The position numbers and the translations under genes were made by a program. From NCBI GenBank assembly GCA_021163155.1, contig JAGGXI010000007.1, forward strand, positions 1-11,863: a DNA stretch of 11,863 bases, given 5' to 3'. Each line of letters begins with the position of its first letter. The stretch's first letter is position 1. Under the pieces are notes generated by a model. It did not search any database. It was not told the origin of the DNA and saw nothing but the letters and a program-made list of their open reading frames with translations. Origin of the DNA: Candidatus Aerophobota bacterium. GTDB lineage: Bacteria; Aerophobota; Aerophobia; Aerophobales; JAGGXI01. Of this stretch, positions 1 through 6,041 are shown piece by piece.

Positions 1-11
1 CTTTTGCCTAC

Positions 12-88
12 CTCAGGGACCAATAGCCTCCTGAGTTTATACGATTCAACCTCAATATTTTGAGGTGTAGGGCTCAAATAGCCTACAC
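12..88. other. cluster of three short stem-loops
   Basis: Three inverted repeats lie downstream of the antitoxin-like gene that ends at 137: CTCAGG/CCTGAG at 12-35, CCTCAA/TTGAGG with a 4-base loop at 50-65, and GTGTAGG/CCTACAC with a short loop at 65-88. None is followed by a clear T-run on either strand, so I do not call them intrinsic terminators. They may shape the 3' end of the minus-strand transcript or be repeat debris. No gene is visible in 1-136. Confidence 0.3.
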
Positions 89-136
89 GGTAAGCTATAA
101 ATGATTATATTTGTCAATAGTTATGATAAAGTTTTA

Positions 137-367
137 TTATACTGAAGAAAGATCAAAAATAGGTATCTTGATTTTTTTCTGAGGGGTCTGTTTGCCCCAG
201 ATAATCTTTTGTAATCGTTCTACAGCTTCGGGATCAAATAATTTTTCCCCGCACTGCTGACAAACTTTTGCAGGAACATTTTCCACAATAATCCAGTGAC
301 CTTCATAAAAAAGCGTATAACTAATTAATTTCTTTTCAACTTTCCCCCCGCATAAATCACACCTCAT
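137..367 (-). CDS. YgiT-type zinc-finger (MqsA-like) antitoxin protein
   Basis: A 76-aa protein with two CxxC pairs, C3/C6 (CDLC) and C36/C39 (CQQC). The second pair sits in the motif NVPAKVCQQCGE, which is diagnostic of YgiT-type zinc-finger proteins. The family is related to the N-terminal zinc-binding half of MqsA. Escherichia coli MqsA is about 131 aa with a C-terminal helix-turn-helix; this protein stops after the zinc domain, so it has no visible DNA-binding domain and probably cannot act as a classical autorepressor by itself. The ATG is preceded by AGGAGG at a suitable distance. It begins two bases after the stop of the DUF4258 gene, the usual partner order. Role inferred: antitoxin or antitoxin-like partner of the DUF4258 protein, whose gene here contains a stop codon. 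The protein looks full-length. Confidence 0.85.
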   Translation of the reverse strand: MRCDLCGGKVEKKLISYTLFYEGHWIIVENVPAKVCQQCGEKLFDPEAVERLQKIIWGKQTPQKKIKIPIFDLSSV

Positions 368-369
368 AT

Positions 370-675
370 TTATCGCCTCCTCTTCTTAAAATCTACCCAT
401 TCTTCTGGATCGGGTTCATATACTGTAATAATTTTAACCTTTGGTCTGGTAGGATACGAACACTGAACATGCAAAGGCCTTTCTAAACTAGTTTTTCCAC
501 AAATAAGGCAACTTGGGCCAAATTTATCTTCAGGATAATCTTCAATTATTTGACCATTCTCAATCGCCTCTAAAATCTCCTTGCGAGTGATATACCTTAA
601 AATACCTTAATCAACAGCATGAAGACTATATTCATAACGATTTTGCCTAAATGCTTTCCTTATCTTCTTGATCAT
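370..675 (-). pseudogene. DUF4258 protein gene with in-frame TAA
   Basis: Translating the minus strand from ATG 675 gives MIKKIRKAFRQNRYEYSLHA, then VD, then TAA at 609-607 (codon 23), and then the same frame stays open for 78 codons to TAA at 372-370. The reading across the stop is a normal DUF4258 protein: an N-terminal helix followed by a His-Ala motif (SLHA), then EAIENGQIIEDYPEDKFGPS, a CLICGK strand, RPLHVQCSYP, and VKIITVYEPDPEEW before a basic tail. A single C-to-T change (CAA to TAA) would explain the defect. There is no ATG or GTG just after the stop to rescue the downstream part, and no good Shine-Dalgarno before ATG 675. DUF4258 proteins are commonly encoded next to YgiT zinc-finger proteins and are treated as the putative toxin. 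The nonsense codon should inactivate it unless it is a sequencing error or is read through. Confidence 0.85.
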
Positions 676-714
676 TTTTTAAATATATCTAATTTTCTTC
701 AGAGGTCAACTGTT

Positions 715-909
715 CGCGTTAAATCACCCACTTTTAGTAAATTAGAGAAGAGTTGCGAATTAGGTTTTCTAAAATGGGATAATTCTCCCCATCACCAACA
801 TATCAAGACTTTTCCCCATCATAAGCATACCCCAAAGATTGAAGAGTCCGAAGAGATAAGTTTGGAAGACATCCTTAAATTGATAGAAGAAAAATTGGAA
901 ATGAAATGA
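715..909 (+). pseudogene. 3' fragment of a TumE-like (DUF6516) toxin gene
   Basis: The plus-strand frame ending at TGA 909 contains KWDNSPHHQHIKTFPHHKHT followed by ESEEISLEDILKLIEE. This is the characteristic end of the TumE/DUF6516 family (WDN-PHH-x-TFPHHKH, then a P/ESEE-x-SLEDIL helix). Only about the last 50 residues are recognisable; the family is usually about 100-120 aa, so the N-terminal half is missing. The frame stays open back to 619, but that stretch is antisense to the DUF4258 gene and has no TumE character. I therefore treat the gene as truncated around 715-725, next to the start of the divergent DUF4258 gene. No TumA-like antitoxin with a helix-turn-helix is seen beside it. 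Probably non-functional debris from an earlier toxin-antitoxin locus. Confidence 0.7.
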
Positions 910-1061
910 AACCGTAAAGTCTTTGTAGATAAAACCACTCAAACCAAATGTCAAATGCCTGCCCTGTGAAGTGTGCAGCTACTTCATCGAGGTTGAGACC
1001 TGACCCCCCTCTTTCTATGAGCTATTTGATTTTATTTTGAATTTGCTATGAGCTAATTTGC
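910..1061. other. gene-free spacer with short repeats
   Basis: No coding signal is seen. It contains a short inverted repeat (TGAAGT/ACTTCA around 967-986), the 12-mer AGACCTGACCCC at 996-1007, which recurs reverse-complemented at 11829-11840, and a direct repeat CTATGAGCTA at 1015 and 1046. Confidence 0.4.
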
Positions 1062-1235
1062 TTATTCCTTTAACTCCGAAATCCCGATAGCCAGGACAAT
1101 TCCTCCTACTGTTCCAGCGGCTATACCCACTATACCTTCTAAAAAAGTTAAAACCCGAGGAGCAAATATCACAATTAGCCAAATACCCACTGCTAAAACT
1201 ACTCCTCCTCCAATAATCTTTAACCATTTCTTCAT
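1062..1235 (-). CDS. small two-helix membrane protein, 57 aa
   Basis: The minus strand from ATG 1235 encodes a 57-aa protein beginning MKKWLKIIGGGVVLAVGIWL and ending GISELKE, stop at 1064-1062. The start is supported by AGGAGG about eight bases upstream. Two hydrophobic glycine-rich segments, roughly residues 6-25 and 32-52, are joined by a short turn containing APR. The basic N-terminus (KK..K) predicts an N-in topology, and the segment pair looks like a small helical hairpin in the inner membrane. I do not recognise the family and no partner gene is adjacent. A longer frame covering the same DNA (1015-1353) has arginine- and serine-rich, non-protein-like composition and reads through repeats, so this frame is the better choice. 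Confidence 0.65.
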   Translation of the reverse strand: MKKWLKIIGGGVVLAVGIWLIVIFAPRVLTFLEGIVGIAAGTVGGIVLAIGISELKE

Positions 1236-1384
1236 TTATTTTTCCTCCTTTTTCTTTGTTTTTCCCTTTAATCCTGCCTTTACGCAGGCTAAAGCCTGCG
1301 GCTACCGGTATCTCTTTTTCTCTAATCCTGCTTTTTTGCCTTTCACGTCTCACTTTTTACGTCTTACGTCTCACTGCTTTTCCC

Positions 1385-1440
1385 TCTAATCCTCTAATCC
1401 TCTAATCCTTTAATCCTTTAATCCTTTAATCCTTTAATCC
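1385..1440. repeat. octamer array, 7 x TYTAATCC (copy 1)
   Basis: Seven perfect head-to-tail octamers: three TCTAATCC followed by four TTTAATCC, with no interruption. Single units of the same octamer also occur around the array (for example near 1453 and 1473). Confidence 0.9.
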
Positions 1441-1591
1441 TGTTTTTTGTTTTCTAATCCTGCTTTTTGTCCTCTAATCCTGCCTTTACGCAGGCTAAAG
1501 CCTGCGGCTACCGGTATCTCTTTGCCTCTCTTAATCTTTTTTTTGCCTTTCACGTCTCACTTTTTACGTCTTACGTCTCACTGCTTTTCCC

Positions 1592-1647
1592 TCTAATCCT
1601 CTAATCCTCTAATCCTTTAATCCTTTAATCCTTTAATCCTTTAATCC
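1592..1647. repeat. octamer array, 7 x TYTAATCC (copy 2)
   Basis: Again exactly three TCTAATCC followed by four TTTAATCC, exactly 207 bases from the first array. The identical unit order shows that the second array arose by block duplication rather than by independent slippage. Confidence 0.9.
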
Positions 1648-1744
1648 TCTTTTCTGCCTTTCACGTCTCACTTTTTACGTCTTACGTCTCACTGCTCTTC
1701 CCTTTAATCCTGCCTTTACGCAGGCTAAAGCCTGCGGCTACCAT

Positions 1745-2006
1745 TTTTTCGTGCAAAAGTTGGTTGACAGGAAGAAAAGAAGAACTGAGAAAACTCGGAA
1801 AAAAGAGCAATACCAAAGCTTATTACTATTGCCCAGATAATAGCTCTACCAATGTTAACCTTCTTTTTGCTAATATGAGAACGAGATATCAACTTTCAGT
1901 AAGTGGCCAAACTATTTCTACAATCACTCCTCATTTTCTAAAGGAACGATAAAATGAATTATATCTTTATTTATTATTAAAGTTTTAGAATTTTCTTACC
2001 CTCTTT
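1745..2006. other. no convincing gene
   Basis: The first 25 bases continue a segment shared with 6475-6502 (TTTTTTCGTGCAAAAGTTRG followed by TTGACA). Beyond that, plus- and minus-strand frames of 55-62 codons exist. None has a ribosome-binding site or recognisable motif. A minus-strand frame ending at 1725 contains one hydrophobic stretch (RAIIWAIVISFGIALF) that could be a relic of a small membrane protein. Confidence 0.4.
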
Positions 2007-2038
2007 CCCTGCGCTGCCCAATGAAGGACAACACAGGG
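2007..2038 (-). terminator. 13-bp stem-loop downstream of the PorV-like gene
   Basis: On the minus strand, CCCTGTGTTGTCC, a 6-base loop and GGGCAGCGCAGGG form a 13-bp stem containing G-U pairs. On the plus strand the same positions become C/A mismatches, so the structure favours RNA made from the minus strand, i.e. the transcript of the PorV-like gene ending at 2077. No T-run follows on the minus strand, so it may protect a 3' end or be a repeat rather than a true intrinsic terminator. Confidence 0.45.
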
Positions 2039-2076
2039 ATTATTTTTTAGCTATATCTACTTATAGGAGGAGTATG

Positions 2077-2976
2077 CTAAAACTTAACTGATAAGGAGAT
2101 TCTGTGTGTATCTCCTAAATCCTCATAGGGAACATAGGCGTAATCTATGCTTATATTTTTAAACTTAAAGCCTAAGCCTCCCGTTATTCCAGAGCCGATA
2201 TCCTCTGGTCCACTCTTATAGCCAGCCCTAAGGGCCAGGGTATCTGTAAGGTGACACTCAATACCTGTATGAAAATTTACTTCATTATCCAAAGGCTTAT
2301 TCACATCTAAGGCTAACTTAATCCGCTCATTAAGAAGATAAGCCATGCCTAACCTATAGTTTAAGGGAAGAGGGTCCTCTTCTTCGGTAAACTTCTCTTT
2401 ATTCCCTATATTTTGAACTCCTAAAGCAAAAGAGAACTTTTGTTTCTTGTAAAATCCTCCTAAATCAAGGCCGTAAGATGTTGCTGATTCTTTCTCAAAC
2501 TTCTCCCCAATATACTTTAAACCTGCTCCTAAGGAAAGACTCTCTCCCATCTTACGAGCATAGGCTAAAGTAACTACACTACTTTTAGCCTCAAAGGAAT
2601 TTCCTGTTCCTCCTGGATAAGATAATGTAGTCTCCTCAATCTTTCCTGTATTTAGCCAGTTAATAGATAAACCAAAGGCACTATCCCTATGAGAAGAGAC
2701 ATAGGCCAAATGCTCATAGTTTATCTCTTCCAACCATTGGGTATGAGTAGCTCCCAACTGTGTTCCCTCAATTTGAGTAAGTCCTGCAGGGTTCCAGTAG
2801 ATACTGGTTGCATCGTCAGCTATTGCACTAAAAGCATCTCCCATTGCTGATGCTCTTGCCCCAACTCCAAGCTTAAGACAAGATGCTCCTGTAGTTCCTA
2901 CTCCATCAGCATAGGAGAATGCTCCCAAACCTAATATTAAACTACCTACAAGAATAAATAAGATTATTTTTCGCAT
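2077..2976 (-). CDS. PorV/PorQ-family outer-membrane beta-barrel protein
   Basis: A 299-aa protein. A signal peptide is evident in residues 1-23 (basic MRK, hydrophobic core, SYA-D cleavage region). The mature N-terminus carries the family signature: GVGARASAMGDAFSAIADD followed by ATSIYWNPAGL (about residues 38-65). The rest alternates amphipathic strands with short turns and ends in ISLSVKF, a C-terminal phenylalanine as expected of an outer-membrane barrel. Length fits PorV/PorQ (UPF0164-like) proteins, which are FadL-like barrels of about 300-400 aa. In type IX secretion PorV associates with the SprA translocon and shuttles substrates carrying the C-terminal sorting domain. AAGGAG precedes the ATG, and the gene starts 10 bases after the upstream surface protein that carries such a domain, so they are co-transcribed. 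Whether it is a true PorV or a paralogue cannot be settled from the sequence. Confidence 0.85.
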   Translation of the reverse strand: MRKIILFILVGSLILGLGAFSYADGVGTTGASCLKLGVGARASAMGDAFSAIADDATSIYWNPAGLTQIEGTQLGATHTQWLEEINYEHLAYVSSHRDSAFGLSINWLNTGKIEETTLSYPGGTGNSFEAKSSVVTLAYARKMGESLSLGAGLKYIGEKFEKESATSYGLDLGGFYKKQKFSFALGVQNIGNKEKFTEEEDPLPLNYRLGMAYLLNERIKLALDVNKPLDNEVNFHTGIECHLTDTLALRAGYKSGPEDIGSGITGGLGFKFKNISIDYAYVPYEDLGDTHRISLSVKF

Positions 2977-2986
2977 TTTTTTCTCC

Positions 2987-4867
2987 TTACCTTACAATTA
3001 CAATCTTGCCTGTTTTCTTCTCGCCTGAGGAGTTAGTGACAAGATAAAGGTAAATTCCACTGGCTAATCTTTCCCCGCCCTTGTTGCAAACATTCCAATT
3101 CCAACTCATCCCAGGATTATTCATCTCTTTTACCAACTCACCATTTAAGGTGTAGATACTGATTTTGGCATCAGAGGTTAAATTACCAAAAGTGATTCCG
3201 CTACACCAACATCCTGTATCTACATTCCCATCATTTGGTTTAAATGGATTGGGATAGACTAAAAGGTTGTTAAGGTCGGATACTGAGGCTGCAGGAATCA
3301 AGGGAGAGCCTGTAGACTCATCTTTTAACATATTAGCCCAGATGATGTTCTCTGCTGCCTTTACTCCTGTGCTTGAGCATCTATGCCAGGCGTTATCTTT
3401 AAAGTAATATAAGCCTAAATTCTCTTCAACTACCCCACTTGCTTCAAGCTCCTCATCCGTATAACTCATTTCTACTCTCACTGGCCAGTTTACAGCATCA
3501 AGGTTGCTATAGGTTATATCAATATATTTGAGTAGGGTATTGGCAGGTAAATCTGCTTCTGGATGAGGATTATTATTATAGGTTACTATAGATATTGTAA
3601 CATCTTCATTAGCACTTACAGTAACTGTAGTATCTGAGCCTGAAGGTCCTACTACCTTATGGCTTGTTTCTCCTTTAGAGACACCCTCATTCTTTACTCC
3701 TCCTGCTTTTCCGCTATTATCTAAGGTAGCCATAAAAGTAGATTTACTGATGGATGCTCCATGCAGGGTTGCCTTAACAGGGATAACATAGGTATCATCA
3801 GCCTTTGTGTTGGTAGAAGATAATGTATAACTGACTCTATAAGTTGTCCCTCCAGTTAAGCTGCCTGTTTTTGCTGTAGGACCATTGGAGTCAATATTAG
3901 AAAAGTTAGCGGTTACACTATCAACCTTACCTGTCATAGTAACATCAACATTTATCGTTTCTCCATTCTTATAGATAGTATCTGCATCAGGAGTAGCTGT
4001 TGAGGTAAAGCCAACCATTCCTACTTTAGCTGTTCCCGACTTGGAATCAGATTTAGCTGTTACAGTTGCTGTACCAGAAGTTGCGCTTGAAGTTAAGGTT
4101 GCTTTTGCCTTGCCGCCCGATGTTGTAGCCGAAGATGTAATTGAGCCTAAAGTAGTTGTAAAGCTAACTTTAGTTCCATCTTTAACGAGATTCCCTTTAG
4201 CATCTTTTACAGTAGCTGTAACAGTTGACTTTGCCTTTCCATCAGCAATAAGAGATGAAGGTGAAGGAGAGAGGGTTATGCCTGTGGGGGAGCCGGCACC
4301 AAATACAACTGCAGTAGTTGCTGTAGCTGCAGCTCCATAAGGAGGTGCGGCAGCAGTTACTGTTGCCGTATCAGAAATAGTAGAAGATTTTAGTGTTGTT
4401 GTAGCTTTACCTGTAGCATCTGTATTAACTATAGTGTTTGTGAGAGTACCCTTATCGGCAGCAAAATGGATTTCCATAGAAGGAAGATTACCAATGTCAG
4501 ATGGAACTACCCCCGTAGAATCTGTTATCTGAGCAGTAATAGTAGAAGTTGATGTGCCATCAGCAGTAATGCTTGTTGGAGAAGCTGAAACAGTAAGCAT
4601 AAGATATGGAGTATAAGTTACATTACCGGGAACCTTATCTCCACTTCCAGGACTATGACTTGGCCCATTATTAGCACCCCACCAGTTGTTGGTGGCATCA
4701 ACATCTTCATATGGCAATACCACTTGTACACCAAACTGCGTGTTGTTATAGATGTTGGAGTAGTGTATGGTCACATTCGAAATCTGGCCTTCACACCAGT
4801 CAGATGCACGATATAACAGGACCCCGTCACGACCGTTACCCGTAATGGTCGATCCATGGATGGTCAC
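2987..4867 (-). CDS. 5'-truncated surface protein: beta-helix remnant, Ig-like domains, type IX-like sorting domain
   Basis: 626 aa if GTG 4867 is used. Residues 1-85 are the end of a right-handed parallel beta-helix (PbH1 repeats, ending in TNNWWGANNGPSHSPGSGD). Residues ~90-285 are two bacterial Ig-like (Big_1/invasin type) domains with the ADGTSTSTITA and DGKAKSTVTATVKD signatures. Residues ~286-530 form further beta-rich modules, including a YTDEELEASGV...LGLYYF segment. Residues ~535-626 are a C-terminal sorting domain: LLVYPNPFKP, ISIYTLNGELV, then LASGIYLYLV and KKTGKIVIV, matching type A type IX sorting domains and the related FlgD-like fold. There is no signal peptide. The frame is open upstream only to a TGA at 4915-4913 and already reads beta-helix sequence (VEEVSGKKIDNV), so the start codon is arbitrary and the original 5' part is missing. 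Without export it may be non-functional. It lies 10 bases upstream of the PorV-like gene. Confidence 0.8.
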   Translation of the reverse strand: MTIHGSTITGNGRDGVLLYRASDWCEGQISNVTIHYSNIYNNTQFGVQVVLPYEDVDATNNWWGANNGPSHSPGSGDKVPGNVTYTPYLMLTVSASPTSITADGTSTSTITAQITDSTGVVPSDIGNLPSMEIHFAADKGTLTNTIVNTDATGKATTTLKSSTISDTATVTAAAPPYGAAATATTAVVFGAGSPTGITLSPSPSSLIADGKAKSTVTATVKDAKGNLVKDGTKVSFTTTLGSITSSATTSGGKAKATLTSSATSGTATVTAKSDSKSGTAKVGMVGFTSTATPDADTIYKNGETINVDVTMTGKVDSVTANFSNIDSNGPTAKTGSLTGGTTYRVSYTLSSTNTKADDTYVIPVKATLHGASISKSTFMATLDNSGKAGGVKNEGVSKGETSHKVVGPSGSDTTVTVSANEDVTISIVTYNNNPHPEADLPANTLLKYIDITYSNLDAVNWPVRVEMSYTDEELEASGVVEENLGLYYFKDNAWHRCSSTGVKAAENIIWANMLKDESTGSPLIPAASVSDLNNLLVYPNPFKPNDGNVDTGCWCSGITFGNLTSDAKISIYTLNGELVKEMNNPGMSWNWNVCNKGGERLASGIYLYLVTNSSGEKKTGKIVIVR

Positions 4868-4904
4868 ATTATCGATCTTCTTGCCTGATACTTCTTCAAC
4901 CTGT

Positions 4905-4927
4905 CTACATCTTCATCACCCCCTCCT
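4905..4927 (-). promoter_or_regulatory. orphaned ribosome-binding site and start codon
   Basis: On the minus strand, AGAGGAGG followed by ATG at 4916-4914 is the best translation start upstream of the truncated surface gene. It encodes only Met-Lys-Met before TAG at 4907-4905, and it is one base out of frame with the long reading frame. This looks like the original start region joined to an internal part of the gene by a deletion. Confidence 0.5.
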
Positions 4928-4992
4928 CTTAAAATTAAGAATTGAGAATTAAATTAAGAATTAAGAAAAAGCACCTTGCACTTAGTCCTCGT

Positions 4993-5185
4993 GGGAGGCT
5001 AAAGCCTCCCCTGCCCCCTCGCAGCGTATAAGCACAGGCGGTTACTCCAAACTAAATTCAATAAAAAAAACCGACCTTCATTTCATCAGCATTCATTATA
5101 TGCTTCAGATATTTTGGTCGGTTGCGTTACTGGATCACTCTACCCTAAGACGCCCAGATAATGAGGCAGAGGTCATTTCCCCCGA
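4993..5185 (-). repeat. leader-like structured element, copy 1 (193 bp)
   Basis: About 92% identical to 5768-5961. Reading 5'-3' on the minus strand it has: a G-run (GGGGGAAATGACC); a stem CTCTGCC (5171-5165) with GGGTAGAG (5145-5138) enclosing a 19-base loop; a possible pseudoknot of GCGT in that loop with ACGC downstream; a long terminator hairpin; and a GGGAGGCT/AGCCTCCC hairpin. It ends about 75 bases before the start region at 4916 of the surface gene. The arrangement (structured head, terminator, gene) is that of an attenuated leader. It matches no riboswitch class I can recall. Confidence 0.6.
5063..5123 (-). terminator. intrinsic terminator in leader-like element copy 1
   Basis: On the minus strand AACCGACC (5123-5116) pairs with GGTCGGTT (5076-5069), and the T-run continues to 5063. 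The interior contains a smaller AGCAT/ATGCT-type hairpin. The 8-bp stem plus eight T's is a good rho-independent terminator lying upstream of the surface gene start. Confidence 0.75.
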
Positions 5186-5290
5186 ATTAAATCCGTAATG
5201 TCAAAATCTAAGAAAGTGCAAAGGCAGTAGTTTCTCGTCAATGGACGCGGTAAACTAAATTCCCCAAAAACCTTATACTGCAAAATCTTC
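5186..5290. other. spacer without visible genes
   Basis: Lies between the stop of the 128-aa gene (5291) and leader-like copy 1. A TTGACA on the minus strand (around 5204) has no good -10 box at normal spacing. No gene seen. Confidence 0.4.
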
Positions 5291-5677
5291 CTAACAAACA
5301 ATATCAGCTAAAGTGCGCTCGAATCTTACTATTACTTGAGCAAAGGGAAAGTTGTATTTTATTTGAGCTTCTTGTGAGGAAGTATATGCTGAAAGAGGTA
5401 TTTCTATATTAATTTCTTTATTATCAATTTTGGTTAGATATAAAATTGGATTGTGATTTAAGCAGGCAAGATAACCTTTCCAACCATCGAGAAATTTACC
5501 TTCTCTCGTAGCAAGTACTATTTTCTGACCTTGCTTCTGAAATCTAAAATCTTTAATAACTGTTCCATAAGGATAAAATATAAATATACTAATCCAATCA
5601 ATGATTCTTACTGCTTTAAGACAAGTATCTTCTAATGGAGTAATATTATTTTTATTGTTCATAAGAGTGTTTTCCAT
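5291..5677 (-). CDS. hypothetical protein, 128 aa
   Basis: Unrecognised protein. I prefer ATG 5677, preceded by AAGGGA at proper spacing, giving 128 aa starting MENTLMNNKN. The open frame begins at 5734, but the extra 19 residues are translated from AT-rich filler (AGTTAAGAGTTGAG) that recurs in non-coding form near 4930. The N-terminal region contains an aromatic-hydrophobic stretch, AVRIIDWISIFIFYPYGTVI (about residues 21-40), which could be membrane-associated or a buried strand. The rest alternates charged and hydrophobic residues like a beta-rich soluble domain (IVLATREGKFLDGWKGYL, LYLTKIDNKEINIEIPLSAY, FAQVIVRFERTLADIV). No catalytic motif, zinc site or signal peptide is apparent. The gene is bracketed by the two leader-like repeats, with copy 2 about 90 bases upstream, so it may be controlled by that element. 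A promoter upstream of copy 2 fits a monocistronic transcript. Confidence 0.6.
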   Translation of the reverse strand: MENTLMNNKNNITPLEDTCLKAVRIIDWISIFIFYPYGTVIKDFRFQKQGQKIVLATREGKFLDGWKGYLACLNHNPILYLTKIDNKEINIEIPLSAYTSSQEAQIKYNFPFAQVIVRFERTLADIVC

Positions 5678-5767
5678 ATTATCCCTTAATAATTTAAAGT
5701 TAAGAGTTGAGAAAAAAATACGAAGTTTAAACACTATTTACTATTCACTGGTTTTACGGCTACTATT

Positions 5768-5961
5768 GGGAGGCTGAAGCCTCCCCTGCCCTCTTGCAAC
5801 GTATAAGCACAGGCGGTTACCCCAAACTAAATTCAATAAAAAAAAACCGACCTTCCTTTCCTCAGCATTTATTATATGCTTCAGATATTTCGGTCGGTTG
5901 CGTTACTGGATCGCTCTGCCCTAATACGCCCAGATAATGAGACAGAGGTCATTTCCCCCGA
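5768..5961 (-). repeat. leader-like structured element, copy 2 (194 bp)
   Basis: Direct repeat of 4993-5185 in the same orientation. The conserved stem here is CTCTGTC (5947-5941) with GGGCAGAG (5921-5914). Relative to copy 1 two paired positions change (G-U to G-C and C-G to U-G), yet all seven pairs remain possible. The ACGC/GCGT complement and the terminator stem are unchanged. A TTGACA/TACTAT promoter lies about 45 bases upstream on the same strand, and the start of the 128-aa gene lies about 90 bases downstream. The copies diverge immediately outside the element, so the boundaries are sharp. Confidence 0.6.
5838..5899 (-). terminator. intrinsic terminator in leader-like element copy 2
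   Basis: Minus-strand AACCGACC (5899-5892) pairs with GGTCGGTT (5852-5845), followed by T's to 5838. The inner hairpin AGCAT-(7 bases)-ATGCT is preserved. It sits between the putative promoter near 6005-6034 and the 128-aa gene, so full read-through would be needed to express that gene. Confidence 0.75.
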
Positions 5962-6004
5962 TTAGTAATAAGATAAATAATAAACTTTTAATATCTATTT
6001 ATAA

Positions 6005-6034
6005 ATAGTATAAATCTTTTATAAAAAATGTCAA
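6005..6034 (-). promoter_or_regulatory. sigma70-type promoter candidate upstream of leader copy 2
   Basis: Minus strand: TTGACA (6034-6029), 18-base AT-rich spacer, TACTAT (6010-6005). Predicted start near 5998, about 37 bases before the leader-like element. The -35 box is a perfect consensus match; the -10 box matches four of six positions. Confidence 0.45.
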
Positions 6035-6041
6035 ATAAATT

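Larger units (their letters stand above)
1277..1744. repeat. tandem-duplicated composite repeat block (about 207-bp period)
   Basis: Three modules recur. Module A, a 16-base perfect palindrome GCAGGCT-AA-AGCCTGC followed by GGCTACC, starts near 1277, 1483 and 1713. Module B, 35 bases built from CACGTCTCAC and ACGTCTTACG, lies at 1344-1378, 1551-1585 and 1662-1696. Module C is the octamer array described separately. Order is A-B-C-A-B-C-B-A. The first two A-B-C sets are offset by 206-207 bases, so a whole block was duplicated. No protein-like reading frame crosses it. It resembles the palindromic intergenic repeats of candidate-phylum genomes. Confidence 0.85.

Noticed and set aside
619-714. 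N-terminal part of the plus-strand frame 619-909
   Set aside because: It is antisense to the DUF4258 gene, shows no TumE similarity, and has phenylalanine/leucine-rich shadow composition; only the C-terminal part was kept.
769-954. Minus-strand 61-aa frame
   Set aside because: Antisense shadow of the TumE-like fragment; no ribosome-binding site or motif.
996-1007. AGACCTGACCCC and its reverse complement at 11829-11840 as ends of one mobile element
   Set aside because: The motifs are near both edges of the window in opposite orientation, but nothing else links them; no transposase is present and the motif may simply be a common dispersed repeat.
1015-1353. Minus-strand 112-aa frame
   Set aside because: Reads through repeat DNA and a different frame of the 57-aa membrane protein gene; arginine/serine-rich with no domain character.
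1385-1647. CRISPR-like array
   Set aside because: The octamers are contiguous with no spacers, and the larger modules lack regular spacer lengths; no cas genes are present.
1725-1892. Minus-strand frame with a hydrophobic segment RAIIWAIVISFGIALF
   Set aside because: Could be a relic of a small membrane protein, but has only a TTG start, no Shine-Dalgarno, and ends inside the palindrome.
1764-1952. Plus-strand 62-aa frame
   Set aside because: Starts inside the palindromic repeat flank, lacks a ribosome-binding site and resembles nothing I recognise.
4041-4340. Plus-strand 99-aa frame
   Set aside because: Antisense to the Ig-like domains; valine/alanine-rich shadow of threonine/alanine codons.
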